Shown: piece after piece, positions 6,657 through 13,625 of the stretch | How the letters are laid out: the number at the start of each line of letters is the position of its first letter | How positions within the stretch are numbered: the stretch's first letter is position 1 | The notes under the pieces: model-generated | What the model saw: only the letters and a program-made list of their open reading frames with translations | What the model was told of the DNA's origin: nothing | Databases searched by the model: none | Translations under genes and position numbers: made by a program | IMG/VR virus record: IMGVR_UViG_3300025131_000355 | Coordinates: 1 to 26,442 of that record | Source: a virus | DNA length: 26,442 nt | Direction: 5' to 3' (one strand)

Positions 6657-7616
6657 ATGGCTTTTTACATTCCAGACATATTGGAATCCTTCTTAGGTGA
6701 TGCTAAGAAGCATAATGACGTTTCTGGTCAGATGGCTTTTGACTGCCCAGTGTGCTCAGAAGAGAAGGGTATGCCACATGGTGACGGTAAGGGGAATCTT
6801 GAAGTTAACTATGAGGAAGGTGTTTATAGATGCTGGTCATGTAGTGAAACTCACGGAACCCATGGTTCGTTAGGTAAACTGATATTCAAACACGGCAGTA
6901 AAAAGAATCAACGGGATTACCAAGCTATAAAACCAGATTACGACTATATCCGAGTAGCCAAAGAAGGTGAAGTGGTGCCAGTGACAATCGTAAAACTACC
7001 TGAGAGCTTTATAAGGTTGACAGATTGTAACAAACATAGACAGTATTACCGAGAAGCAATGAAGTACCTCAAGGATAGAGGTATAACCGATTGGATGATT
7101 GACTATTATGATATTGGGTTTGCTTCAAGTGGTAAATACCATAGTAGAATAATCATACCATCTTATAGTTTAGCTGGAAACGTGGACTATTACATTGCGA
7201 GGTCTTTCAATAAGAAGGTCTACCCAAAGTATCTGAATCCAGAGGCTGAAAAAACCGAGGTCATATTCAATGGCTACAAGATAAATTTAGATTGTACAAT
7301 ATACTTGGTTGAGGGTGCTTTTGACCACATCGTGATACCGAACTCAATACCGTTATTAGGTAAATACATCTCACCAGAATTGTTCTTATTTTTACAAAAT
7401 GCTAAGGCTAACATTGTCATCTTATTGGATGCTGATGCTGTTGCTGATGCGAAAAAGAATTACAGGATGTTAAATGTTGGTGACCTACGTGGTAGGGTTA
7501 AGATAAGTATACCACCAGAAGGTGAAGACCCAAGTAGTATCTTTAAGAAGTGGGGATACAAGGGAATTAAGAAGTTTATAAATAACTCAATAAGGTTAAA
7601 AGAAGGTAGCATATGA
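6657..7616 (+). CDS. DnaG-type DNA primase
   Basis: This should synthesise RNA primers at the phage replication fork. An N-terminal zinc ribbon has Cys30-x2-Cys33 (CPVC) and Cys59-x2-Cys62 (CWSC), with a His-rich loop after it. The Toprim domain follows, with YLVEGAFDH (Glu219) and ILLDADA (Asp258, Asp260). The protein ends after a C-terminal helical segment, giving 319 residues. This is shorter than bacterial DnaG and lacks a helicase domain, as in stand-alone phage primases such as T4 gp61. The ATG at 6657 is preferred over a GTG one codon earlier. It stands directly after a host-like promoter, consistent with early expression. Confidence 0.88.
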   Translation: MAFYIPDILESFLGDAKKHNDVSGQMAFDCPVCSEEKGMPHGDGKGNLEVNYEEGVYRCWSCSETHGTHGSLGKLIFKHGSKKNQRDYQAIKPDYDYIRVAKEGEVVPVTIVKLPESFIRLTDCNKHRQYYREAMKYLKDRGITDWMIDYYDIGFASSGKYHSRIIIPSYSLAGNVDYYIARSFNKKVYPKYLNPEAEKTEVIFNGYKINLDCTIYLVEGAFDHIVIPNSIPLLGKYISPELFLFLQNAKANIVILLDADAVADAKKNYRMLNVGDLRGRVKISIPPEGEDPSSIFKKWGYKGIKKFINNSIRLKEGSI

Positions 7617-7647
7617 TGAAATTGATGATTGCACTTATGTGACGATT

Positions 7648-7737
7648 ATGTTGCAACCGTACACTACATTACAGAGTGTTGACGTTGAGTTTACTTTAAC
7701 GCCAGATGGTGTTGATTGGGGTGACCCTGCTGATTGA
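7648..7737 (+). CDS. Tiny reading frame or gene remnant (29 aa)
   Basis: The frame encodes MLQPYTTLQSVDVEFTLTPD...DWGDPAD and is acidic, with natural-looking composition. Without a start codon the frame is open a further ~50 bases upstream, into the primase stop. The ATGATG that overlaps the primase stop at 7613 is in a different frame and ends after nine codons. It could therefore be a small protein, or the rest of a gene damaged by a frameshift. No family is recognised. Confidence 0.3.
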   Translation: MLQPYTTLQSVDVEFTLTPDGVDWGDPAD

Positions 7738-7745
7738 AGAGTTCT

Positions 7746-7772
7746 AAGAGTTGTACATGTTAACACTCTTTT
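7746..7772. terminator. Weak hairpin between convergent genes
   Basis: AAGAGT (7746-7751) can pair with ACTCTT (7765-7770), followed by two more T. It sits between the plus-strand primase unit and the minus-strand GNAT gene. The 6-bp stem is AT-rich and the T-run is short, so function is uncertain. Confidence 0.25.
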
Positions 7773-7783
7773 GATGGAACCCC

Positions 7784-8224
7784 CTAATTAGCGTAACGTA
7801 TCATTTCAAAGTCAAATTCACTTTGAATCATATCTCCATATTCATCTTCCTCTGGTTCGGTTATGAATTCGAATCCGTATTGTTGATAGAATTTTTTTAG
7901 TCTCTTAGGGTTGGTTTCCTTGTCTCTGGGTACAGCACTCAAAGTAACGTCAACACCCACTTCGTCAGTAGCATTGAGGAATTGGCTTAGAGCCAGTTTA
8001 GCACCACCAGCGTCACGATTACCCTTTGCGGTTTGAATCAAATCCAATTCAATATTTCTACCATTTTTCTTGAAGTATACTTCTGAATTACCAGTACTGA
8101 ATTTGTAGGTGTTAATTTTACTTTCATCAGGTTCGGCACCTAACAATTGGATAACGGATGCTATTGGGTCTACACCCTCATTTAGCAAGCATTCTACTAA
8201 TCTTTGTCTTAAATCACTTTTCAT
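7784..8224 (-). CDS. GNAT-like acetyltransferase-fold protein (146 aa)
   Basis: The C-terminal part has KRLKKFYQQYGFEFI (about residues 108-122), the typical GNAT motif in which an aromatic residue and GF follow a short helix. A preceding GGAKLALSQFL segment (about 73-84) resembles the acetyl-CoA pyrophosphate-binding helix but is weak. The N-terminal ~30 residues are helical (DLRQRLVECLLNEGVDP). Such proteins occur in many large phages, usually with unknown substrate. It shares a 4-base ATGA overlap with the upstream gene, so the two are an operon read from the promoter at 8490-8497. Confidence 0.55.
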   Translation of the reverse strand: MKSDLRQRLVECLLNEGVDPIASVIQLLGAEPDESKINTYKFSTGNSEVYFKKNGRNIELDLIQTAKGNRDAGGAKLALSQFLNATDEVGVDVTLSAVPRDKETNPKRLKKFYQQYGFEFITEPEEDEYGDMIQSEFDFEMIRYAN

Positions 8225-8484
8225 AAGTATAACTTTTCAATAACACCTAGAACTGCACCCATAGCAGAGTTTCTATCACCGTTAAATGATTCTAAGTTAG
8301 AATTAACAAGGTGTTCTATAGCGCTCATCACATCTTCTCTGACCTTAGTGTATATCATATCCTCATTGTCAACATAGGTAGACTCTTCCACACCAATTTT
8401 GAATTTGTCATCATTAGCAACATCACCTTGAGCATGCCAATATTCCAAGTCTTCCCGTAACCTATTTTTAAGTTCTTCTTGCAT
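8221..8484 (-). CDS. Hypothetical small acidic protein (87 aa)
   Basis: The sequence begins MQEELKNRLREDLEYWHAQG and is acidic, mostly helical in character, with no Cys pairs or membrane segment. No family is recognised. It is the first gene of a two-gene minus-strand unit with the GNAT-like gene. Its ATG lies five bases after a TATTTATATAC box, implying a leaderless transcript or a very short leader. A broken HNH gene lies just upstream. Confidence 0.7.
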   Translation of the reverse strand: MQEELKNRLREDLEYWHAQGDVANDDKFKIGVEESTYVDNEDMIYTKVREDVMSAIEHLVNSNLESFNGDRNSAMGAVLGVIEKLYL

Positions 8485-8489
8485 TTGTA

Positions 8490-8497
8490 TATAAATA
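8490..8497 (-). promoter_or_regulatory. TATTTATA promoter box on the minus strand
   Basis: On the minus strand TATTTATATAC precedes the ATG at 8484. This copy on the opposite strand, in the same orientation relative to its gene, supports an oriented promoter element rather than chance AT-richness. Confidence 0.5.
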
Positions 8498-8502
8498 GTT
8501 AG

Positions 8503-8718
8503 TTATCTCTTAACGTCCCGATTAATTTTACTACATAATGGTTGTAGATTACTGTGGTGATTCAATTTGATTAGCGACAAGTTATCAGTAGCTGAATTGA
8601 TAGGTATTAGATGGTCAATGTCCCAACCATAACAGTATTCACCATTATATTTACCATAATTATCCCAATTCATCCAACATTCAAATTGAGATTCAAGGTG
8701 TAATTTGAACTCTTCAAG
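8503..8718 (-). pseudogene. Truncated HNH homing endonuclease (C-terminal 71 codons)
   Basis: Read on the minus strand this frame gives EEFKLHLESQFECWMNW, then YGWDIDHLIPI, then LNHHSNLQPLCSKINRDVKR and stop. It matches residues ~170-240 of the HNH protein at 2257-3021 almost position by position and keeps the Asp-His and Asn of the nuclease motif. The N-terminal ~170 residues are missing. The break coincides exactly with the right end of an IS605-type hairpin at 8719-8760. It has no start codon and is presumably not expressed as a functional enzyme. Confidence 0.85.
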
Positions 8719-8760
8719 TCAACTACCCATCCACACTAAAATGTGATGGATGGGCTTGCA
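8719..8760 (-). repeat. Orphan IS200/IS605-type right end
   Basis: On the minus strand the sequence forms a hairpin (arms CCCATCC and GGATGGG, 8726-8754) followed by TAGTTGA. The right end of the tnpB element at 10991-11031 has the same plan: CCCATCCCATC, loop, GTGGGTGGG and TAGTTCA. Upstream of the hairpin on the same strand, the frame reading CKPIHHILVWMGS and stop faintly resembles the TnpB tail (QEAHPIAYGVGG and stop). No transposase gene is attached, so this is a relic end. Confidence 0.55.
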
Positions 8761-8814
8761 AGGCACCTGTATGAAACTGATTGAAGTATTGTGGAAAGTG
8801 TTGGAGAAATGTGG

Positions 8815-8822
8815 TATATTCG
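8815..8822 (+). promoter_or_regulatory. Bacteroidota-type -7 box for the exonuclease gene
   Basis: TATATTCG is identical to the box before primase and ends five bases before the exonuclease ATG at 8828, also the same spacing. The TTG at the -33 position is imperfect (TGG at 8792-8794, 20 bases upstream). Confidence 0.5.
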
Positions 8823-8827
8823 TAAGT

Positions 8828-9610
8828 ATGAATATGAATATAAAACGAGACGACCGTCAGGTAGTATGGTTAGAACCCATAGAACACGTATATATCCACA
8901 GGGATACCCAGAAGCACTATAAATCGGTTACTACGACCTTAGCGTCAGTAGAACCACATTTCGATGCTGATGCGGTTTCTTTGGCTATCAGTAAGCAGAA
9001 CGATAAAGCACCAGCCAAGAACCCATTATATGTTGGTAAAACGCAAGAACAGATTCTTGACTATTGGCAAGAGTTGAATGATACAGCTAATGAGTATGGT
9101 ACACACATTCACGAGACTATTGAGACATACCTTTTAAAGAAGAAATTCTGGTTTCCAAAGGATGAGCTACAACAAGCTGCAATCGCAGGGTATGAGAGTC
9201 TTAAGGTGGATGAAGGTCAGATGATGTACCCAGAGCGCATTATGTTCTCAGAGTATTACGAATTGGCAGGTACTGCCGACCTTGTAATAGATATTGATGA
9301 TGTATTCTTCGATGTTGGTGACTGGAAAACCAATAAGGCTTTTCACTACTGGAACCAATTCGGCAATCAGACAATGTTGAAGCCGTTTGAGCACATTCAG
9401 AACTGTCAGTATGGTATCTACTCACTACAATTGAGTGTTTATGCGTACATGTACGAGTTGGAATTCCCACATAAGAAGTGTCGACACATTTGGATTGGCT
9501 ACTGGGATAAAGAGACCACGGAAATGAGAAGAATACCAATACCATACCTTAAGCATGACGCTAAGAGGTTATTAGAATTACATAAGTACAACACACAAAT
9601 GGCAATATAA
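8828..9610 (+). CDS. PD-(D/E)XK exonuclease, RecB/Cas4-like
   Basis: This is a RecB-family nuclease of the kind phages use for DNA end processing or host DNA turnover. GTHIHETIETYL (about residues 94-106) is the RecB-type first His/Glu motif. GTADLVIDIDD contains Asp151. VGDWKTNK contains Asp165-x-Lys167, the D...DxK active site. CQYGIYSLQLSVYAYMYE is the conserved Q/Y helix that closes the domain. The start at 8828 is chosen because the frame upstream runs into the IS-type hairpin and because a promoter box sits just before it; ATG at 8834 is also possible. No Cas4 Cys cluster is present. Confidence 0.82.
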   Translation: MNMNIKRDDRQVVWLEPIEHVYIHRDTQKHYKSVTTTLASVEPHFDADAVSLAISKQNDKAPAKNPLYVGKTQEQILDYWQELNDTANEYGTHIHETIETYLLKKKFWFPKDELQQAAIAGYESLKVDEGQMMYPERIMFSEYYELAGTADLVIDIDDVFFDVGDWKTNKAFHYWNQFGNQTMLKPFEHIQNCQYGIYSLQLSVYAYMYELEFPHKKCRHIWIGYWDKETTEMRRIPIPYLKHDAKRLLELHKYNTQMAI

Positions 9611-9672
9611 TGGAAAGTAAAATATGCGATAATTGTAAAGGGGAAGGTGAAAATGTTAGAATTGGTGGATGA
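9610..9672 (+). CDS. Very small Cys-pair reading frame (20 aa)
   Basis: ATG overlaps the exonuclease stop (TAATG) and the frame encodes MESKICDNCKGEGENVRIGG. A single CxxC and GEG resemble a zinc knuckle half-site. It overlaps the start of the next frame (9653). It could be a real micro-gene in a tightly packed operon or simply a short upstream frame. No function is assigned. Confidence 0.3.
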   Translation: MESKICDNCKGEGENVRIGG

Positions 9673-9736
9673 TTTAATTAGATGGAGCGTAAATCCCACT
9701 CATCTTCAGTGGGTGGGATATAAGCGACTCCTTTAA
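9653..9736 (+). pseudogene. 5' end of a gene interrupted by the tnpB element
   Basis: A frame begins MLELVDDLIRW after a purine-rich GGGGAAGG stretch. From about 9684 it continues into the left-end hairpin of the tnpB element before stopping. The first ~10 codons look like an authentic gene start that follows the exonuclease in an operon. The rest of the gene is not found directly beyond the right end of the element. Confidence 0.35.
9684..9731 (+). repeat. Left-end hairpin of the tnpB element
   Basis: It begins GGAGCGTAAATCCCAC, has a short loop, and the return arm GTGGGTGGGAT, with an outer GGAG/CTCC pairing (9684-9687 with 9728-9731). The first ten bases, GGAGCGTAAA, recur exactly at 17434-17443. 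Confidence 0.6.
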
Positions 9737-9803
9737 TAACACAAATATACAACTTTTTTTTTAATTATTCCTAATTTTTTATATCTTTTTACTTTTTCTT
9801 ACA

Positions 9804-9811
9804 TATTTATT
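9804..9811 (+). promoter_or_regulatory. Possible TATTTATT promoter box for tnpB
   Basis: TATTTATT, as before the minus-strand GIY-YIG gene, lies 28 bases upstream of the tnpB start within a very AT-rich leader (9732-9839). The base composition makes chance occurrence plausible. Confidence 0.25.
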
Positions 9812-9839
9812 TTAGTAAGAAGTAATAAAAATACTAAAA

Positions 9840-11027
9840 TTGTATAAAGCACATAAATATCGTCTGTATCCTAACCAAGAGCAAAAAGTTCTACTATCCA
9901 AACATTTTGGGCATTGTAGGTTTATTTGGAATTTGGCATTAGAGACAAAGACAAACGCATATTTGAGTGCTAAGGTGGGTTATAGTAGGTTTAATTTACA
10001 GAAGCAGTTGGTTGAGTTAAAGAAAGAATGTGAGTGGTTAAAAGAAGTAAACAGTCAAGCTTTGCAAGCTGTTTTACAAAACTTAGACTTAGCATACAAA
10101 AAGTTTTTCAAAGGTGCTGGGTTTCCTAAGTTCAAATCAAAAGATACTAAGCAATCTTTCCATGTTCCACAAAACGTAAAAGTTGAAGATGGTGGGTTGG
10201 TGATACCTAAGTTCAAGAAAAAGGGGATTAAGGTTAAGTTACATAGACCGTTGGAAGGTACTATCAAATCAGCCACCATCTCAATAACATCTACGGGAAA
10301 GTACTTTGTATCTATTCTTTGTGAAACAGGTAAAGAGTGTAAAACCAAAACACCTGTTGAAGAAAATAAAACAATAGGGATAGATTTAGGAATTAAAGAT
10401 TTTGCAGTAACATCAGATGGTGAAGTATTTGAAAACCCTAAATTCCTACGTAATTCAATACAAAGATTAAAGGTATTACAACGTAGAGCGTCTAAAAAGA
10501 AAAAAGGAAGTAACAATAGACAGAAAGCAAATAAGAGAGTAGCATTGTTACATGAGAAAATAAAGAATCAAAGACAAGACTTTTTGCACAAAGTTTCTAA
10601 TAAGCTAATTCGTGAGAACCAAACGATTTGTTTAGAAGATTTAGGTGTGAAGAACATGATGAAAAATCATTGTCTTGCACAAGCAATATCAGATGTTAGT
10701 TGGTCAGAGTTCAATAGAATGATTGAGTACAAGGCTGAATGGTATGGAGTAAATATACTTCGTATTGGTCGTTTTGCACCAAGCTCCAAAACTTGTGAAT
10801 GTGGTTCACTCAACAAAGACCTAAAACTATCTGATAGAACTTGGGAATGTAAAAGCTGTGGACGAGTTAACGAGCGAGACTTGTTAGCAGCAAACAATAT
10901 AAAGAAATTTGCTCTATATAAAGAAATATCAAGGTCGGAACGACCTGTAGAGCCTGTGGAGATGTCAACATTAGTTGAATCTATGAAACAGGAAGCCCAT
11001 CCCATCGCCTATGGCGTGGGTGGGTAG
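9840..11027 (+). CDS. tnpB: TnpB RNA-guided nuclease
   Basis: TnpB proteins are RNA-guided DNA nucleases, the ancestors of Cas12. The sequence opens YKAHKYRLYPNQEQKVLLSK and HFGHCRFIWNLALE, as is usual for the family. The RuvC domain is intact: IGIDLGIKDFAV (Asp182), ICLEDLGVKNM (Glu266) and NERDLLAANNI (Asp347). The zinc ribbon has Cys319, Cys321, Cys337 and Cys340. At 395 residues the length is normal. TTG at 9840 is the best start; no ATG is in frame before it. The C-terminal tail (VEPVEMSTLVESMKQEAHPI) overlaps the probable guide RNA scaffold. It is the only gene of its element and appears undamaged. Confidence 0.92.
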   Translation: MYKAHKYRLYPNQEQKVLLSKHFGHCRFIWNLALETKTNAYLSAKVGYSRFNLQKQLVELKKECEWLKEVNSQALQAVLQNLDLAYKKFFKGAGFPKFKSKDTKQSFHVPQNVKVEDGGLVIPKFKKKGIKVKLHRPLEGTIKSATISITSTGKYFVSILCETGKECKTKTPVEENKTIGIDLGIKDFAVTSDGEVFENPKFLRNSIQRLKVLQRRASKKKKGSNNRQKANKRVALLHEKIKNQRQDFLHKVSNKLIRENQTICLEDLGVKNMMKNHCLAQAISDVSWSEFNRMIEYKAEWYGVNILRIGRFAPSSKTCECGSLNKDLKLSDRTWECKSCGRVNERDLLAANNIKKFALYKEISRSERPVEPVEMSTLVESMKQEAHPIAYGVGG

Positions 11028-11031
11028 TTCA
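10929..11031 (+). ncRNA. Probable omega RNA scaffold at the 3' end of tnpB
   Basis: In this family the guide RNA is formed from the 3' part of the tnpB transcript and the right end, with the guide read from flanking DNA. Here the end of the gene holds a short GGTCGGAACGACC hairpin (10933-10945) and the large right-end hairpin with arms CCCATCCCATCGCC and GGCGTGGGTGGG (10997-11025). The guide would begin at about 11032, in sequence antisense to the end of the LAGLIDADG gene. The 5' boundary is a guess. Confidence 0.45.
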
Positions 11032-11925
11032 CCCATCGATAATTAATTTATACTTATCGTACTTTCTAGGTAGACCTATACCATCAATATCAAACGATTT
11101 ATAAAGGTACCCACCCAACTTTTGAATACCCACCTTATTGGTTATTCTAAATTGTGATGACGAATTTAGATTACCAGATTTAGGGTTAACACTACTACTC
11201 AACTTCACTTTGTATTTGATACCCATATCGTCACATAATTTTACCATATACGACCAGTCTTGTTCGTAAGATGAGGTAATTGTGAATTGCCTTTGAACGG
11301 AACCAGTTTTAGGTTTATAATAGTAGAAACATCCGTCACCATCACTTAGACCTAAAAAGAAATAAGACTTTAATTCGTTTGGTATTTTAGATAATATTTT
11401 ATCGGGAGATACCACGGATTTTTCATCGTAACCGTTATCCACCAAGAAATCGAATACCCTCTTATTATTAGTGGTCATAGTCTCAGTATTTCGCCAACCA
11501 GCATTATCGTAAGTCCTGACGTAGTAATTCCATTTACCAACTCTATCGAATGTAGGCTTTAGTTTAATCATATCATCTTCTAGAATCTTAACCGTGATTA
11601 GGTGATTAGACCCGTTAGTCGATGAGTTTAGGTATCCATCAGCCCACATAAACCCAAGAAAATACGCAACTTCCTTATCTCGAATTGAGTAAAATTTATC
11701 TGGATTGACGTTACATTCTGTGGGTGGTTTAGATAATAACCTACTTTTACTTTCCTTTGATAATTTTAATTGTAGTAAATTACACTTACTTACAATACCC
11801 TTTTTAGACCTGTTTAATTGTTTGCTACATTCCGTAACACCTAAATGTTGGTAATTATTCTTCAACCACTCAAGGTCTTTATAGGACCATCGTTTTTTAT
11901 TGTATTCCATTCTACTATACTTCAT
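11029..11925 (-). CDS. LAGLIDADG homing endonuclease, monomeric type
   Basis: Two LAGLIDADG motifs are visible, VAYFLGFMWADGYL and KSYFFLGLSDGDGCFYY, each with its metal-binding Asp, so this is a single-chain, two-domain enzyme. The N-terminal ~60 residues (SYKDLEWLKNNYQHLG..SKKGIVSKC) look like a helix-turn-helix DNA-binding module. The C-terminus IGLPRKYDKYKLIIDG is the usual family ending. The stop codon (TGA on the minus strand, 11031-11029) lies in the terminal bases of the tnpB element, so a few native residues may be lost. The start at 11925 follows a TATTTAAC box by three bases; ATG at 11910 is an alternative. It is divergent from gp47. Confidence 0.88.
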   Translation of the reverse strand: MKYSRMEYNKKRWSYKDLEWLKNNYQHLGVTECSKQLNRSKKGIVSKCNLLQLKLSKESKSRLLSKPPTECNVNPDKFYSIRDKEVAYFLGFMWADGYLNSSTNGSNHLITVKILEDDMIKLKPTFDRVGKWNYYVRTYDNAGWRNTETMTTNNKRVFDFLVDNGYDEKSVVSPDKILSKIPNELKSYFFLGLSDGDGCFYYYKPKTGSVQRQFTITSSYEQDWSYMVKLCDDMGIKYKVKLSSSVNPKSGNLNSSSQFRITNKVGIQKLGGYLYKSFDIDGIGLPRKYDKYKLIIDG

Positions 11926-11928
11926 ATT

Positions 11929-11936
11929 GTTAAATA
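11929..11936 (-). promoter_or_regulatory. TATTTAAC, possible promoter box for the LAGLIDADG gene
   Basis: On the minus strand TATTTAAC lies three bases before the ATG at 11925, the same spacing as the TATTTATT box before the minus-strand GIY-YIG gene. It differs from the consensus at the last two positions. Confidence 0.3.
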
Positions 11937-11970
11937 TGTTAATAAACTGGAAAACGTTAAAAATGTGTTG

Positions 11971-11978
11971 TATATTTG
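11971..11978 (+). promoter_or_regulatory. Bacteroidota-type -7 box for gp47
   Basis: TATATTTG matches the TAnnTTTG consensus fully, 17 bases before the gp47 ATG at 11996. The -33 region is weak (TGG at 11948-11950, 20 bases upstream). It lies in the 70-base divergent region shared with the LAGLIDADG gene. Confidence 0.55.
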
Positions 11979-11995
11979 TGTTAAAATTTAATATC

Positions 11996-12676
11996 ATGAT
12001 AAAATCCGTGATTCATCTCGCAGATATTCATATCAGAACATATAGGATGCACAGCGACTATGAGGCTATGTTCAAAGAGTTGTATTCGAAATGCAGGGAG
12101 ATAACCCAAGACTTCGGATATGAGGAAGTAAGAATTGTCATTGTTGGAGACTTACTCCACCAAAAAATCACAATCTCTAACGAGTTGTTGGTAATGACAG
12201 CAGAGTTCATAAGTGAATTAGCCGACATAGCGCCTCTGGTGATTGTTGCTGGAAACCACGACCTACTTGAAAATAACAAGGATAGGCTGGACAGCATCAC
12301 ACCAGTCGTGCGCCTATTAAATAACAAGAACATTCAATACTATAAGGATAAAGAGTGTTACTTGGATAATAACATCGTATGGTGTAACTATTCAATCTTT
12401 AGTGAGAATGAACGACCAGATATCGAAGCTGCTAGGGCTGAACATGGTGCCGACAAGAAATACATCGGACTATACCATGCACCAGTATTGGGTGCTTCTA
12501 CGGACTTGGGTTATGAGTTCGAGATTGGCACACCATTAGACCACTTCCAAGGTTGTGACGCTGTTATGATGGGTGACATTCATAAGCGGAGTTGTTTTTA
12601 TCTAACGGATAAGAAAGAAATTTACGAAGATGAATTAGATAAATACCTTAAAATGGGGTGGGAAATTGATAATTAA
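11996..12676 (+). CDS. gp47/SbcD-like recombination nuclease, N-terminal piece
   Basis: This is the metallophosphoesterase part of the Mre11/SbcD-type nuclease that works with gp46 in recombination-dependent replication. All catalytic motifs are here: DIH (Asp10, His12), VGDLLH (Asp52), AGNHD (Asn87-Asp89), YHAP and MGDIHKR (His196). After HKR the expected sequence stops and is replaced by a 28-residue tail containing EDELDKYLKMGWEIDN, which resembles linker motifs of phage endonucleases rather than SbcD. The continuation expected after HKR is found 0.9 kb downstream at 13609-13836. The start at 11996 gives the normal SbcD N-terminus; a longer frame to 11900 would run through the promoter. 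Confidence 0.87.
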   Translation: MIKSVIHLADIHIRTYRMHSDYEAMFKELYSKCREITQDFGYEEVRIVIVGDLLHQKITISNELLVMTAEFISELADIAPLVIVAGNHDLLENNKDRLDSITPVVRLLNNKNIQYYKDKECYLDNNIVWCNYSIFSENERPDIEAARAEHGADKKYIGLYHAPVLGASTDLGYEFEIGTPLDHFQGCDAVMMGDIHKRSCFYLTDKKEIYEDELDKYLKMGWEIDN

Positions 12677-12699
12677 TGTTCTTTCATTATGTTTACCGA

Positions 12700-12707
12700 T
12701 ATTTATA
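12700..12707 (+). promoter_or_regulatory. TATTTATA promoter box for the PD-(D/E)XK endonuclease gene
   Basis: GATATTTATATAAGG shares eleven or more bases with the box before the sigma gene (GATATTTATATAAG at 16532-16545). It lies 33 bases upstream of the start at 12741, within the insert that splits gp47. Confidence 0.55.
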
Positions 12708-12740
12708 TAAGGATAACGCCTAAATAAATAATAGTAGAAT

Positions 12741-13625
12741 ATGATAAAGATATGTGAAAATTGTAATGGTGAGTTTAAAACTTATAAGAGTGGGCAGAAG
12801 TATTGTAGTAAAAAGTGTAGTGGTAAGGCTAATAGTCTAAATAAGGTTAATAAAGAATGTGAGTATAGTGGTTGTACAAAAATATTTGATATCTATGAGG
12901 ATAGTAAATCTAATAAGGTTAAGAAGTTCTGTTCGACTACATGTCAAAATAATTGGCAAAAAACCTATCAGTTAGGTGAAAATAATGGTAATTATGGTAG
13001 AAAAAATAGTTGGGGTACCCATAGTTTAGAGAAGAGAAGAGAAATAAGTATTAAAGTTAAAAATAGTTGGGAAAACCCGGAACGGTTGGAAAAGCATTTG
13101 GAATTTTTAAATCGTCATAGGCTATCAGATGGCAGTTTTGATTGGCAAGACGAGTTTTTTAGGGATAGAATTTCTAAAGCTAATATAAAACGGTTAATGT
13201 GTGAACCTAGTTATGGTGCATATAATAATTGTAAGCGTGGGTGGTACAAATCAACTAAAACTGATGATGATGAGTATTATCATTCTTCGTGGGAGGAATT
13301 AAAAATGGTTGAATTAGATGGAGATGATAACGTAAACTTTTGGACTAAGAAACATCGACACGTTATAGTTTATTATGATGGTAATATAAGGAGAAGATAT
13401 TTACCAGATTTTTTAATTGATAATGGTGTTGAAAGTATATTAGAGGTTAAAGGTCACATAAAAGACGAGCGAATTTTTAAATTGAAATGTGTTGCAGCGT
13501 TAGAATATTTTAGTTCATTAAAAATAGACTATCGTTTAGATTTCATGAAAAATGAAAATAAATATGGTGATTTATTATATTGGTTTAAAAATAAGAAAGA
13601 GGAATATTATGAAAAAGAAGATTAA
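12741..13625 (+). CDS. Putative homing endonuclease, zinc fingers plus PD-(D/E)XK domain
   Basis: The N-terminus has two Cys clusters, CENCNGEF...KYCSKKC and CEYSGCTKIF...KFCSTTC. Then comes a NUMOD3-like GENNGNYGRKNSWG element. The C-terminal domain has YYHSSWEELKMVEL, LPDFLIDNGVESILEVKG and KLKCVAALEYF. This D...ExK pattern with the preceding SSWE is the VSR/PD-(D/E)XK fold seen in a class of phage intron- and intergenic endonucleases. It sits exactly between the two halves of gp47 and overlaps the start of the second half by 17 bases, so the pair may be translationally coupled. The family assignment is by motif only. Confidence 0.78.
   Translation: MIKICENCNGEFKTYKSGQKYCSKKCSGKANSLNKVNKECEYSGCTKIFDIYEDSKSNKVKKFCSTTCQNNWQKTYQLGENNGNYGRKNSWGTHSLEKRREISIKVKNSWENPERLEKHLEFLNRHRLSDGSFDWQDEFFRDRISKANIKRLMCEPSYGAYNNCKRGWYKSTKTDDDEYYHSSWEELKMVELDGDDNVNFWTKKHRHVIVYYDGNIRRRYLPDFLIDNGVESILEVKGHIKDERIFKLKCVAALEYFSSLKIDYRLDFMKNENKYGDLLYWFKNKKEEYYEKED

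Larger units (their letters stand above)
9684..11031 (+). mobile_element. tnpB-only IS200/IS605-type element (IS1341-like)
   Basis: The element has a left-end hairpin (9684-9731), an AT-rich leader, an intact tnpB (9840-11027) and a right-end hairpin ending TAGTTCA (11031). There is no tnpA transposase, so it cannot move without help from an element encoding TnpA. No target duplication is expected for this family. The left end interrupts a frame that follows the exonuclease, and the right end abuts the 3' end of a minus-strand LAGLIDADG gene, supplying its stop codon. Boundaries are estimated from hairpin similarity and may be off by several bases. Confidence 0.7.
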
